A stretch of DNA of 64,000 nt. Source: Cepaea nemoralis (Eukaryota; Mollusca; Gastropoda; Stylommatophora; Helicidae). Positions within the stretch are counted from its first letter, which is position 1; the number at the start of each line of letters is the position of its first letter. A model generated the notes under the pieces. It saw only the letters and a program-made list of their open reading frames with translations. It was not told the origin of the DNA and did no database searches. Both the position numbers and the translations under genes were made by a program. Location of the stretch: assembly GCA_014155875.1 (NCBI GenBank), contig JACEFZ010021410.1, positions 1-64,000 on the forward strand, in the 5' to 3' direction. Shown one piece after another: positions 1-10,860 of the stretch.

Positions 1-1
1 C

Positions 2-125
2 TATGACAGTTGGCTGCACGGGAATGAAAAGAAAAAAAGTAGAAAATTTCATCTCTCGTATGGACGTTATCGAACGCATCAAATACATCCCCACGCACGC
101 ACCCACATAATACATTCTGTTTTTT
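2..125 (+). repeat. Left copy of a ~120-bp direct repeat
   Basis: This stretch matches 2,951-3,080 in the same orientation. Both contain tatgacagttggc, tagaaaatttcatctc, cgaacgcat and a terminal ttttatatata. The arrangement (an A-rich, ATTTCATC-containing segment running into TATATA) resembles the 3' end of many short non-LTR elements, which is family knowledge and not proof. The two copies bracket the microsatellite and polypurine composite between them. No protein is visible. It may be one end of a mobile element whose interior expanded. Confidence 0.6.
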
Positions 126-150
126 TATATATAAAATATATATATACGCG

Positions 151-170
151 CGCACACACACACACACACA
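151..170. repeat. (CA)n microsatellite
   Basis: About ten CA dinucleotides, preceded by a TATA and CGCG run, directly after the left direct repeat. Confidence 0.9.
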
Positions 171-330
171 AATCTGCAGTATGCACCTGATGAGATGCAG
201 TGCAATATTCTAGGCAAAAATATTGGATATAAAATTCTCTGCATGTAATGATTGTTTAACACCTGCCCACATTTGCACAACAGTGATTAAGATAATACAC
301 ATGCATCATTAGCCACAGCTGATTCACAAT

Positions 331-435
331 CCAACCATTATGTGCCATGCCGGAAAGCGTGGGCGGTCATGACCCCCCCATTTCACTAGATCACCGCAGT
401 CGTGGATCAACTCAGTGTTCCTGTCTCGACCATTT
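331..435 (-). mobile_element. LINE-A 3'-end fragment, antisense
   Basis: On the minus strand this reads as the last part of the LINE-A element seen at 41,500-41,640: the bases coding for the segment around GRDRNTEL and the terminal 'ccgcccacgctttccg..atggcaca' trailer. It is a short 5'-truncated remnant with no independent function. Confidence 0.65.
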
Positions 436-626
436 GATTCACAAGGGAACCCATAATTGACAACACACAGTTTGATGTTTACGTTTTAATAAATACTAGT
501 GGAATATAACAGGTTTTAAAAAGAAATACAGTCCGAAGAAAGGACAACATAAAATCAAAGTTAATTCAAATTCAAGCTGTGAAAGAAAGACCTGCTTGAG
601 TATGAAAATTATAAAGGAAAATAGCT

Positions 627-712
627 GACCCGGCCCGGCTTCGCCCACACCCTGGTGGGGAGCTTCTCATGTAATTCATATAAGTAGTCTTATAAGTTCT
701 CGTTCCCGTTCC

Positions 713-763
<51 letters not shown>

Positions 764-1080
764 ATGTCTGTCTGTCTGTCTATCTGTCTGTCTGTCTGAC
801 CCGGCCCGGCATCGCCCAGCTCCTGGTGTGGAGCATCTCATTTAATTCATATAAGTAGTCATATAAGATCCCGTTCCCGTTCCCGACTATCTATCTATCT
901 GTCTGTCTGTCTGTCTATCTGTCTGTCTGTCTGTCTGACCCGGCCCGGCTTCGCCCAGCCCCTGATAGGGAAGCATCTCATTTAATTCATATAAGTAGTC
1001 ATATAAGTTCCCGTTCCCGACTATCTGTCTGTCTGTCTGTCCGTCCGTCCCTCTCTGTCTGTCTGTCTGCCTGTCTGTCT
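627..1080. repeat. Three GC-rich hairpin units alternating with (CTGT)n/(CTAT)n tracts
   Basis: Units begin at 627, 798 and 937. Each is about 85 bp, starts gacccggcccggc, carries an imperfect gctcc..ggagc hairpin and ends cccgttcccgac. Tetranucleotide (TCTG)n or (TCTA)n arrays follow each unit. Two more units occur at 2,376 and 2,489. The strict unit-microsatellite alternation suggests amplification of unit plus array together. Open frames here are repeat artefacts. Confidence 0.85.
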
Positions 1081-1194
1081 AATCATTTATTGGTTGCAGT
1101 TAAAACAACCTAGATAAACGAATACCAACTTACAATAAGCATTAGAAAGAGCACTTGAAAGATCTTTACATCTCCCCCAAAAATTAACTTGGGT

Positions 1195-2322
1195 AAATGG
1201 AGCGGCGGTGGCAGCAGCAGCAGAAGAGAAAAAGGAGGAGTAGGAGGAGGGAGGAGGAAGAGGGAGGTGGAGGGAGGAGGAGGGTTGAGTAGGAGGGAGG
1301 AGGAGGGAGGAGTAGGAGGGAGGAGGAGGGATTAGGAGGAGAGGGAGGAGGGGAGGGAGGAGGAGGAGGGAGAAGGAGTGAGAAGGAGGAGGAAGAGGGA
1401 GGAGGAGGAGGCAGAAGGAGGAGGGAGGAGGGAGGAGAAGGAGGAGAGAGGAGGAGGGATGGGAGGAGAAGGAGGAGGAGAGAGGAGGAGGAAGAGGGAG
1501 GAGGAGGGAGGAGGAGGAGGGAGGAGGACGAGAGAGGAGGAAGAGGAAGGAAGTGGAAGAGGGAGGAGGAGGAGGGAGAAGTGGGGAGGAGGAGAAGGGA
1601 GGAGGAGAATGAGGAGGAGGAGGGAGGAGGAGGGAGGAGGAGGGAGGAGAAGGGGAGGAGGACGAGGGAGAGGGAGGAGGACGAGGTAGGAGGAGGAGAT
1701 AGGAGGAGGAGAGAGGAGGAGGAGGAGAGAGGAGGAGGAGGGAGTAGGAGCGATGAGGCGGAGGGAAAAGGAGAAGGGAGGAGGAGGAGGAGGAAGAGGG
1801 AAAAGGAGGAGGAGGAGGAAGAGTGAAAGGAAGAGGGAGAAGAAGGAGGAAGGAGGATGAGGAATGAGGTGGAGGGAGGAGGAGGAGGGAGGAGGAGGGA
1901 GGAGGGAGGAGGTAGAGGGAGGAGGAGGAGGAGGAGAGAGGAGGAGGAGGGAGGAGGAGGAGGAGGAGGGAGGAGGAGGAGGAAGGGAGGAGGAGGGGGA
2001 GAAGGGAGGAGGAGGAGAAGGGAGGAGGAGGATGAAGAAGAGGGAGGAGGAGGATGGAGGATGAGGGGGAGGAGGGAGGAGGGAGGAGGAAAAAGAGAAG
2101 AGGAGAAGGGAGGAGGAGGACGGGGGAGGAGGGAGGAGGAGTGATTAGGAGGAGTAGGAGGGAGGAGGGAGGAGGAAGAGCGAGGAGGAGGGGGAGGAAG
2201 CGAGGAGGAGGGAGGAGGAGGAAGAGCAGGAGGAGGGAGGAAGAGGATGGAGGAGGAGGACGGAGAGGGAAGAGGGGGAGGGGAGGAGGAGGGGAGAGGA
2301 GGAGGAGTAGGGGAGGAAGATT
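1195..2322 (+). repeat. 1.1-kb polypurine (GGA/GAG/GAA) tract
   Basis: The plus strand is almost pure purine, built from GGA, GAG and AGAAGG steps with rare pyrimidines. Positions 1,914-2,032 are 119 bases with no pyrimidine. The 414-codon minus-strand frame over it is only serine, leucine and proline and is not a gene. Such mirror-symmetric tracts can form intramolecular triplexes under superhelical stress (established for GGA/TCC repeats); that it does so here is inference. It sits inside the hairpin-unit composite, between the third and fourth units. Confidence 0.9.
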
Positions 2323-2339
2323 ATAACGCATATGCCTGT

Positions 2340-2560
2340 AGTTAACTGTCTATCTGTCTGTCTATCTGTCTGTCTGAGCCGGCCCGGCTCCACCCAGTCC
2401 CTGGTGAGGAGCATCTCATTGAATTCATATAAGTAGTCATATAAGCTCCCGTTCCCGACAATCTTTCTGTCTGTCTGTCTATCTTTCTGACCCGGCGTGG
2501 CTTCGCCCAGCTCCTGGCGGGGAGCGTCTCATTAAATTCATACAACAACAAAAGTAACTT
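2340..2560. repeat. Fourth and fifth hairpin units with tetranucleotide tracts
   Basis: Units start at 2,376 and 2,489 and are diverged relatives of those at 627-1,020. They are separated by short (CTGT)/(CTAT) runs. The bases 'ttataacgcatatgcc' just left of this (2,321-2,336) recur as 'ttataactcatatgcc' at 2,734, so the unit and its flank were copied together. Confidence 0.8.
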
Positions 2561-2950
2561 AAAAGAATGTCCTTCCACACATCATCCATTATTTTTAATG
2601 AAAACTGTTTTTAATCACCTACATGACTGTAGATAACTTCTTTAAGCATAAAAAGATGAGTTACAATGTTATGCATTATGCATTATTTTTATGAAAACTT
2701 TGAAAATGCTTTAAAGATTATATCATTATTTATTATAACTCATATGCCGGTAAATAACTATAGACAAAGAGTTTATAAATCTTTGAAAACCATGCAACAA
2801 TATGACTATAAGGTATATAGCAATGTTATTCAAAGTTATGCCCCTTGAAATAACTTTTCTAGAGTTAAGTTTTTTTTGGCAATATAGATATTATAATGAA
2901 AAATGAAATATTAAATAATATTAAGTAAGTAGCCGATTTTACACTAAAAA

Positions 2951-3081
2951 ATATGACAGTTGGCAGCGCGGGATTGAGAGGAAGACGTGTAGAAAATTTC
3001 ATCTCAATCAGATGGACCTTCGCGAACGCATAAAGGACATACACAACCACACACATACAGTCTCTTTTATATATAATATAA
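2951..3081 (+). repeat. Right copy of the ~120-bp direct repeat
   Basis: It matches 2-125 in the same orientation and is followed by tttatatataatata. Together the two copies frame positions 126-2,950. Confidence 0.6.
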
Positions 3082-3085
3082 TGTT

Positions 3086-4275
3086 ACTGTCAATTCCTGG
3101 GAAGATGTCATTCTTGAGAGATGCCATTGACAAACAACTAAAGGATTAACAGGCCAGCTTCCGACCAGATAGCTCCTGCACTCATCAATTTGTTACACGC
3201 GTATAATAATAGAACACAGATCGAACTGAACTCACCACTTTATACTGGATTTGTTGACTACGAAAAGCCCTTTGATAGCATTGATAGGAAATCTCTTTGG
3301 AAATTTGGATGAGACATTGTGGAATACCACAGAAAATCATTAACTTGGTAAAGGCAAAAATAAAGTCGCATAAAAGGCAGTACCCTTATAATGGGCAACT
3401 GACGGAAGGGTAATAACAGAAGTCAGGTAAGGTGCTGCATGTCATTACTTACTATTCTGACTGATTATAGACTGCAGTATATATAAACAAAAAACAAGCA
3501 CTCCTTAAATGGAATCCAACGGACTTACCTGACAAAACTGCTGGATGGTCTCGACTTTGACAGTGTCTCTCTGTTTCATACACGAAATCAGATGAAAGAT
3601 AAATTAACAGCACTAGATGTGAGGTCACAGCAACTAGGTTTAAAATGCATAGGGGAAAGACACAAATAATGAGAGTAAATCAAGCAAAAGATAACATGAT
3701 CTATCTTGGGGAAACATCACTTCAAGAAACAGAATCATAAACCTACTTAGGTAGCAATGTAGTAAGACTTAAACATTTGTGGAAATCAAAAGAAAATATA
3801 AATTTAGCACACACTTAGAATAGCAAATTTTAACGTTAAATCGGCATAGCTGTGTGGATCAGAAACCTGGGGCACAACGAAATTGATTACAAATAAACCA
3901 CAAACGTTCACTTATTGGTGCCAGCGCAGAATGGAAGGAATACAATTGGTGCGACAAAATCAGCAATGAAGAGCTAGCTCATGAAGAGAACAAGACAAAT
4001 ATCAATGAACCAAGAGGTGAAGAAAAGACACTGGCGCTGGATAGGCCAAACATTGAGAAAACCTGAGAATAGTTTAACTATAACAACCTTAGTCTGAAAT
4101 CATACGGCAAAAGAAATAGAGGAAGGCCTAAAATTTCATGAACACCAAAAGTTGAAACAGAAATGAACTAAATCCTAAGGATAAAGACAGAGCTGCAAGG
4201 GTGCTTGGGGTCAGTTGTTTAAGGGATCATGAACCATTGGGAGATAGAGGGCAAAAGAAGCAGAATTCAGATTAC
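3086..4275 (+). pseudogene. Decayed LINE reverse transcriptase (LINE-H)
   Basis: No long frame survives, but conceptual reading across frames gives, in order: a QASFRPDSSCTHQ-like segment near 3,150; FVDYEKPFDSIDRKS near 3,250, the first catalytic aspartate block (usually DxxKAFDS); a degraded second aspartate block LDFDSVSLF near 3,550 (usually FADD); the LGLK and YLGS thumb segments at 3,630-3,760; and a WRWIG..LRKP..RGRPK type C-terminus at 4,030-4,140. This order and orientation are those of LINE reverse transcriptases ending in the DNA-binding tail. Many stops and frameshifts mark it as old. The clade cannot be assigned. Confidence 0.7.
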
Positions 4276-4880
4276 TAACCCCTCGAACATTTTCTCCAGA
4301 AAAGCTAAGCTTTATACTCAGAAATGTTAAGTTTATTTCGCCATTCCTCCAATTATATTAGTGTATAGTTAGGTATTCTCGGTTTGTTGGTTTCATGGTA
4401 CTCAACCAAATATTATTCTTTCATTTTCAGGTGCTGCAGCTATACACACCTTGGTTTGGCTGTAATCTATCCTTTCTGTAGGATGTGAGACTTGCGTAAG
4501 TCTGAGAAGGTACTAGTCTCTAGCCATCTAACCAAAGAACTGTAAATGCTTACAAAGAGAGCTTGTGGAATTATCTGCTTAACTCTCTATTTAAGATCGC
4601 AGTATCCACAAGCGAACAAATCTCGCGATCTCTAACAAACAACACCACGTGAAATAAGATATTATGTCCATTACTGCCAGTGTCAGAATAATAATACCTG
4701 AATTGTATGTACATATACATATTTCTGATATTGTATTTCTGTTATATCTTATTATTGATAGTTATGAATATGTGGCAGATGGATCGGACAGGCATGGATC
4801 GGATCATTGCGAATGAAAGTTACATCTGGCGCCACGCTCTGAACGTCTCGTTCAAATAACAAGCAAGCAGGTTTTCGTAC
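4276..4880. other. No recognisable gene or repeat
   Basis: AT-rich sequence between two LINE remnants. No frame above about 60 codons, no tandem array and no tRNA-like boxes were seen. Confidence 0.5.
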
Positions 4881-4884
4881 TTGA

Positions 4885-5062
4885 AGAGTTGAGTTGGGTA
4901 AGTTGAGGTGAGTCATGAACCGACATCACAGCACGTGGGACATTGCTATAGGCACTGCGTTCTCGCCGCCATAGCCAGCGAAGAGCCCCAATACTAATGG
5001 TACCAGTTGTAGTCTGATTGTGTGTCCTCTTGGCCTTTCCTCAGAATACTAATGCCGGCCAT
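4885..5062 (-). mobile_element. LINE-F 3'-end remnant
   Basis: On the minus strand it resembles the C-terminal end encoded at 42,490-42,737, where the sequence around EGTEHVWECPECSDVGS precedes the stop. A (CTCAA)-like tail follows, here at 4,885-4,915. This copy is more degraded. The CPEC motif belongs to the zinc-binding tail that follows RNase H in several LINEs (family knowledge). Confidence 0.5.
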
Positions 5063-5071
5063 ATCTTCATA

Positions 5072-5763
5072 TCAGGAACTTCCGGTCCCCAACATGGCGG
5101 ATAGGCATTGAACCGTTAAGTGCTCTGACATGTTTATGCTTGTGGCTACGGTTTGCATTCGCATTTTCCTCATGTTGGACTGGTAGAACATGGTTCCGTC
5201 GCCCTGCTACTGCGTGGCGCGACACTGTGAGCTGTGAGATTCGTGTGGAATGCTTTTACATCTGTCCGCTGTTGTTTGCATAGTGAACTGCATGTTCAGA
5301 AACAATGGCGGGCTGTCGCTGAATTGACTGTTTTGCCTTGTCGGTTCACGAGTGCATTTTTCAGGAGTGTCCTGGGAGTCGTTCGCTACAGAGTTCGTGT
5401 TTTGTGCGGTGCTTTCGGGCGGGTCGCCCTGCGGAAAGAGACCGAGCCATGTGGGATAAAAACCCGGGTCAATGAAGTCTTTATGGTGACTAGTCGATTC
5501 CATCGACAATGAACTTGTATTTTTCGTGGAGGACATTTTGTGTTGGCATTCTGGCGGCGGCATTATGCACTATGTACCTGTGCGGGCTGCTGGCTTGTCG
5601 AGACTCCTGTCTGTTCCACTTTTCACATTGGGCAGTGAGGAGCATTTTGTGTGATATTCACTGCCGTGAATTTGGAACCGCGACTGGCTGGCTGACTGAC
5701 TGACTGACTGACTGACTGACTGTCTGACTTACTGACTTACTGACTGACTGACTGTCTAACTAC

Positions 5764-5803
<40 letters not shown>

Positions 5804-5805
5804 TC
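5072..5805 (+). mobile_element. Family P retroposon, copy 1, with (ACTG)/(AACT)n tail
   Basis: About 620 bp of non-coding sequence starting near aacttccggtc and ending ggaaccgcgact, followed by about 110 bp of tetranucleotide tail that changes from ACTG/GGCT to AACT. The same body occurs at 18,076-18,832 (plus), 44,941-45,537 (plus, TSD visible) and 58,233-59,130 (minus, TSD visible). Frames on either strand differ between copies, so no protein is supported. The 3' end matches that of LINE-B. Confidence 0.8.
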
Positions 5806-5814
5806 ATGCACCTC

Positions 5815-6203
5815 AACAGTCGGTGTATCCCACTTCGGCATGCTTTTGAGTAAGGGTTTGTTCCCTCTAGAGTATAGACATATTCCTTCCAAGGCAAAGG
5901 GCTATATCTGGCCATGGGTAGGCTTTATTTCCGAACACTTTTGCTTTGGCAGAAGCCTACTTTTAGCGATTTCCAATGTCCGTGGGTTATTAACGAAAGG
6001 AACCTGCACACGAGGAATCCTGTCTTTTCGCCCTTATCTGAGAAGGCTAGGTGTCCGATCTCATTACCCAAGAGATCAGTGGCACGGGTGATATCATTAA
6101 ATACCAACAGTTCTTGCAATAATCCCCAGCCCTATGCTGGGATCGAACCAGGGCTTTCTGAACTTAGGCGGAAACCATACCATTTCAGCCACGGCTGCCC
6201 CCT
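5815..6203 (-). mobile_element. tRNA-derived SINE
   Basis: On the minus strand the 5' end (6,203 downward) folds like a tRNA. An A box TGGCTGAAATGG lies at 6,191-6,180 and a B box GGTTCGATCCC at 6,149-6,139. A 300-bp body without coding potential follows and runs into the tetranucleotide array shared with family P copy 1. These two boxes are the internal RNA polymerase III promoter of tRNA-type SINEs. No clean target-site duplication was found. Confidence 0.75.
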
Positions 6204-6530
6204 GATTATTGGTCTTCTGTCGAGATGGTGGCGTCGTTTATGGCTCTTTCAAATGAGATGGACTAGTAAAACCTGTGTTTTCATTTCTCAAGACAATTAA
6301 GCATATTATGTTACACAAGAAAATAACAGGTTTATGCATCCAAGTGTTGTTAGATTCCAAGCGTAGATATAACTGTAGGTTATTGATGATGAATTGGTGA
6401 TTTCGTAAAATGTATAACGCTTGGTGTAACTTTGAATTATATTCACTTACAGTCGATGATAATTGTGTATGTATGTGGTCAGACATTACTGTTGCATGTG
6501 TGCAACAGCCGTAAGTGCAGGTTATTAGAG
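6204..6530. other. No recognisable gene
   Basis: AT-rich and non-repetitive. The 82-codon minus frame at 6,238-6,486 has no family features. Confidence 0.45.
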
Positions 6531-6840
6531 ATTTGAAGATTTAGGAGTGGCCACAACTTGATCTATTTTAGCTGCAAAATATAGATTTGTTTATTGGTTA
6601 ATTTGAAGATTTGGTAGTAGTCACAACATGATCTTTTCCAGCTACAAAATATCAGTTTCTTCATTGGTTAATTTGAAGTTTTAGGAATGACCATAGCTTG
6701 ATCTATCACATCTACAAAATAGAGATTTGTTTATTGGATAATTTGAAGATTTGTGAGTGGACACAACTTTATCTGTTCTAGCAACAAATTATATATTTAT
6801 TGATTGGTTAAATTGACGATTTTGGAGAGGCAGTCTGATA
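6531..6840 (+). repeat. 70-bp tandem repeat, about 4.4 copies
   Basis: The phrase atttgaagat recurs at 6,531, 6,601, 6,671 and 6,741, with a degenerate fifth unit at 6,811, an exact 70-bp period. Within each unit, cacaacttgatct, gcaaaatat and tttattggtta recur. Units differ by about 10-25 percent, so the array is old. Confidence 0.9.
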
Positions 6841-7231
6841 CACCTTAGCAACATTTTGTCCCATTAATCGGTCTGAAAATACACCAAAGGCAATGTCAGG
6901 GATTTTGTTAATGTTTTAGGTATTTACGTGTTGGTGATTGTACCTGGAACTCTACTGTGTCTATGAGTTAACAGAAACTGGATTTATGTCAGCCTCTGCC
7001 CATCAAAATCGGAAGTTGTTCATAGAGACAGGAGTATTTAGTCAACCACAACAGCGTTTGTACACACGAATATGTTTTTTTCTAATTTTAACGCGCATGC
7101 AGGAATTCTGTAAGCAGAATAATTATTGCTGTGATTCAAACTGCTGCTACATTTAATTATTGTGCCCACAAGAACTGGATTTACTTGAATTAACAGAGCA
7201 TATAGTACCACATGAGCGTGGAAAAAAATAC
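6841..7231. other. No recognisable gene
   Basis: No supported coding frame or repeat between the 70-bp array and segment C1. Confidence 0.45.
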
Positions 7232-9245
7232 GAATTTCGCTCACCTTACAGTTTTTATGATATGCAATGAAAATTACCGTTTCTCGCTGACTTTTATGTC
7301 ATCTTTTAGGAATATATACAACATCATATTCATAATTATAATTGTCAAGTGCCATTTTCACATTCACTGTATTGTCTCTGACGACTTTTAACCTTCGTCT
7401 TTCTGGTGCAATCATTTAAGTTCTTGCCTTCCATTTATTGATGTTGTCTATCCCCATTATGTAAGTCTGTAAGTCTTACCTGGCGAGGAGTAGGTACAAG
7501 TGCCAACAGATTTGTGCGCATCCTTTTCAGTTTGCATCCAACTAGATAGAAAATGCAGACAAGAAAATCCGGCTGCTGTGGAGGTTGAAGTGCAAGCGTT
7601 GATTTTCGAGAATTCGCTAGACGGTGATGATGTCATCTACACAGATGGATCGGTCGTCCGATATGTTGTAAGCTCATGGGCCTTTACGGCTCGGGCCGGA
7701 GGGAGAATTGTGAAGGAGGACTCTTTTGCTTTCACTGAAAGCACAAGTAGCCTGACAATGGAAGTCATGACAGTAAGTAAGGCAATAACATGGCTCGAGA
7801 CACAGACATTCACTAGGGCATGGTTCCTTAGCGACTCAATGAACATATTAAGATGATAGAGGTGGGGTTGATCAGAAGAGAATGCTTGCTGTCTCTGGCG
7901 CGGTCTCGGCTGGCAAAGATTAGTTTCATCTTCGTGTCAGGGCATGCGGGAGTACAAGGAAATGAGCGGGCTGACGGTGGAGGGCGGACGCGCCATGGAC
8001 CAGGCTGACATTCTGAATTTCTCTACGAGAAGTAAGACTTTTGCGTGAACCAAGTGATGACTGTGAATCTACAACCATGGCCAGACTGCAAGAACAGCAA
8101 ATTAAAAGAGGGGTGGCCAAAGAAGAACACAACGCAGGAAGCCAAAGCAGATTGATAAACCAACACAGAACTGGCGTCGTTAGCCGCTACACGCTGCGGG
8201 ATTTGCTGAGGAGGGGATCCGAGCACTTATGGACTGAATGGTTCGATGTGCAATGAGGATGATCTGTCGACTAACTAACTAACCCATTATGTAGCATTTC
8301 TGTTGCATGCTTCTCCTCCAGAGTCCACCCCCCCCCCCCTCCCGCACCAAAACATCATTTAACAAAACGCTGCATTTTTAAACACGGTCAAAGCATCTTA
8401 TTTGTCTGACTTTGATCTCTTTCAATGATGTTGTCTTCAACGCCCATTAGAGTAATACTTGGTTGGCTATTTTATTCTTCTGCCATAATATTCTTTATGT
8501 TCGTCAAAACCAATACAGTCACATTTTAAAAAAGCTGCAATGTTGCCGTCACGTTGTTTTTTTTTGTTTTTTTTTCAGTGTCAATGTTTCCGTGTCACAC
8601 AACAATATAGAGTTAATGTAATATTTATATTTGATCAGTGTTATGTATGCATTGAAAGTGAAGTGTTTAGATGAGAGAAGCTGTTTTAAATCTGTGAACG
8701 TTACTGTGTCCATTGCTGTGTTATAGCTTATTTCTACCTTACATAGGCCATAATCTGCTACCTGTTCAGTAATGACGGCGACTTGAACTTACTTGTCATA
8801 ACTGCCACTACTAATGCAACAAGGATGTATCATTAATCGTTTTCGTGTAGGTAGTTTGTACCAGAATGTAGACCAGAAGCTTTGTGTATCCGTGCTGAAG
8901 TTAGCTTGGATATTTTTAACAACAGGCGGGGACTTGTTTCAGTGTTTAATGTTTATTATGGCAGACCAGTGAGTGGAATTGTGCTAGTGTCAGACAAGAT
9001 GGGCAAATTCTCGAAAGTCTTGTGTGCACAGCTGATATTGTAGCTCTCCAGGAAAAAACGACTGGGCGATAACGCGCTACACATACTGGATTTAAATGTT
9101 TTTACAACAGACGACATTTTGGACTTCCCATACTTATTCGCGACAGCACTGAGATGTTGGGGTGGGCAAGTCCCGATGGAATAACGACGAGAAGCTACTA
9201 CAAGTTATCTAAGTTTAGACGGTGCATCCGTTTCTGCTGGTTCTA
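7232..9245 (+). repeat. Segmental duplication C, copy 1
   Basis: It is collinear with 19,368-20,545 over several stretches: 7,270-7,450 with 19,405-19,590; 8,290-8,520 with 19,605-19,800; and 8,590-9,245 with 19,870-20,545, including gataatgcgctacacat-type and tttttacaacagacgac matches. Copy 1 is longer because a LINE-B fragment (7,464-8,282) was inserted. No intact gene is seen in either copy. A 62-codon frame in copy 2 is broken here. Confidence 0.8.
7464..8282 (+). mobile_element. LINE-B 3' fragment: RNase H domain and C-terminus, (AACT) tail
   Basis: The insert is flanked by cccattatgta at 7,453-7,463 and 8,283-8,293 (11-bp TSD), and copy C2 lacks it. It encodes a LINE RNase H: IYTDGS (first acidic residue) near 7,640, LTMEVMTV (Glu) near 7,755, FLSDSMN (Asp) near 7,830, and after an in-frame stop and frame change SGHAGVQGNERAD (last Asp) near 7,935-7,975. 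The C-terminal segment (RLQEQQIKRG..NQHRTGVVSRYTLRDLLRRGSEHLW) ends with a stop at about 8,254, followed by gatctgtcgac and (taac)n. RNase H in LINEs removes the RNA template during target-primed synthesis. It is 5'-truncated and frameshifted, hence dead. Confidence 0.85.
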
Positions 9246-9820
9246 CATTGAGAATAGTGCACTGAGAGAAGAAAGGGCTACATATCTACCTAATACTCCG
9301 GCCCCTGACAATGATTAAATGTTTATGGAAGTACATGAGTTTGATGTACATTTGTAGGATCACCACGACGCCTCATAGTCTAGCGCTTTTCTTGTATCCC
9401 AATTATTTACCATAGATGGAGACAGGCTTTGATTATGAAACAGTATTCAAACCAACATGCTGTACGGTAGATTTGAAAGCAACAATCTCTGGGTCTGTTG
9501 TTTATTGTCAAGCCCCCGTTTGATGATATCCTTTTACCTAATATGCACATGCTGTTAAATGTAGGGATATGGTGAAAATGTCGGCTTGTATTCCAAGACC
9601 AGATGTGTTGACTTAGCGCTCTGTCCGACTTTGTTAGAGTAACTTTGATGCTGTTTATCCATAGTTTTCATGATCTTCCCCTGGCTCTATATCCAGATCT
9701 GTTCTTGTAATTTGCTCGGTTCATTTCTGTAAGTGCGCTGTCACGATGTCCTCCTTTCCCTGTTACTGCCACGTGTGACAACGCACCCCAACAGTATCGT
9801 TCTGGTAGATGAGCTAGCTG
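9246..9820. other. No recognisable gene
   Basis: No supported frame, array or mobile element seen. Confidence 0.4.
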
Positions 9821-9821
9821 C

Positions 9822-9915
9822 CCCCGAGAGCTGCTTCATGATAAAGGTGATGTGGTAAATGCTCTCTGGAAGCGAGTAGAGAGCTACTTCATGATAAAGG
9901 TGATATGGTAAATTG
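9822..9915 (+). repeat. Outlying copies of the 53-bp repeat
   Basis: Two units of the sequence containing gagctacttcatgataaaggtgat-type text, the same unit as the array at 10,622-10,860, 700 bp away and in the same orientation. Confidence 0.85.
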
Positions 9916-9944
9916 CCAAACAGTAACTCAATGGGTGAACACAA

Positions 9945-10615
9945 TTAACAGCAAACAAACTCGTCAGTCAAGAGGCAACCATAACCGTTTGACAACTGCG
10001 AAAGCATCGACAACTTGAAGCCGGCCGACATGATCATTTCAACAATATTTATTGTCTGTGTACAGCTGGTCCTCCGCATGCAGAAAACACGACTAAGATA
10101 ATTACTGATACACATACCGTTCCTGTACATCCAGGAGGGCCGGTATGGTAATAATAAGCATAGTCACACCCAGTTGTACCTAGTCTTTAAAACTTATGAC
10201 AATGTTCCATCAGCAAATGTCAGCCTCACTGCTTCTTATAAGTTGACCACTCCGTCCTTGGCCATTCTCGCCGAGTCAGTGCTAATTGCTAATTTCATGT
10301 CCTGTGTTTGGTCCTGCCTGAGAATAATAATGCTGTAAGGATTTTTTAAAAAAAGGATTGAACTCTTCTATCAATGTCGTTTCTATCCATCACTGACGTC
10401 TCCTTAAAGTTTGTTGATAATATTTCTCGGAGAACAAAAATTCATGCCGCCTTCCTTATCGTTAGCCCAAGCTCTGTCTGTTGTTGACAAACTCGCTGTG
10501 ACGTTTCTACCTTCTCACGTCACACTTGGTTACTTTTCCTATCTTTTGACTTGAGGTTATTTCTCACATTCTCTATGATTTATTCATTACGTCATTAATC
10601 CTGACTCGCTACTTG
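9945..10615. other. No recognisable gene
   Basis: Unique-looking sequence between the two blocks of the 53-bp repeat. The 61-codon minus frame at 9,945-10,130 has no recognisable domain. Confidence 0.4.
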
Positions 10616-10621
10616 GAATAA

Positions 10622-10860
10622 ATGTTCCCTGGAAGCGGGTGTAGAGCTACTTTATGATAAAGGTGATGTGGTAAATACTCTCTGGAAGCGGGTGTAGAGC
10701 TACTTTATGATAAAGGTGATAAGGTAAATACTCTCTGGAAGCGGGTAGAGAGCTACTTCATGATAAAGGTGATGTGGTAACTGTTCTCTGTTGGAATCGG
10801 GCGGAGCGCTACTTCATAGTAAAAGTAATGTGGTAAATGTTCTCTGGTGGAATCAGATGG
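10622..10860 (+). repeat. 53-bp tandem repeat, about 4.5 copies
   Basis: gagctac recurs at 10,644, 10,697 and 10,750 (53-bp period), with a more diverged fourth unit near 10,805. Each unit holds ctctggaagcgggt, gagctac, atgataaaggtgat and gtggtaa. Confidence 0.9.

Noticed and set aside
1087..2331. 414-codon minus-strand frame rich in Ser, Leu and Pro
   Set aside because: It is the translation of the polypurine tract; composition is fully explained by TCC/CTC repeats and no domain is present.
5207..5563. 118-codon minus frame in family P (starting MPPPECQHKM), with relatives in copies 2 and 4
   Set aside because: The shared residues fall in different frames beyond the first segment, with stops in each copy; the similarity is nucleotide-level repeat homology.
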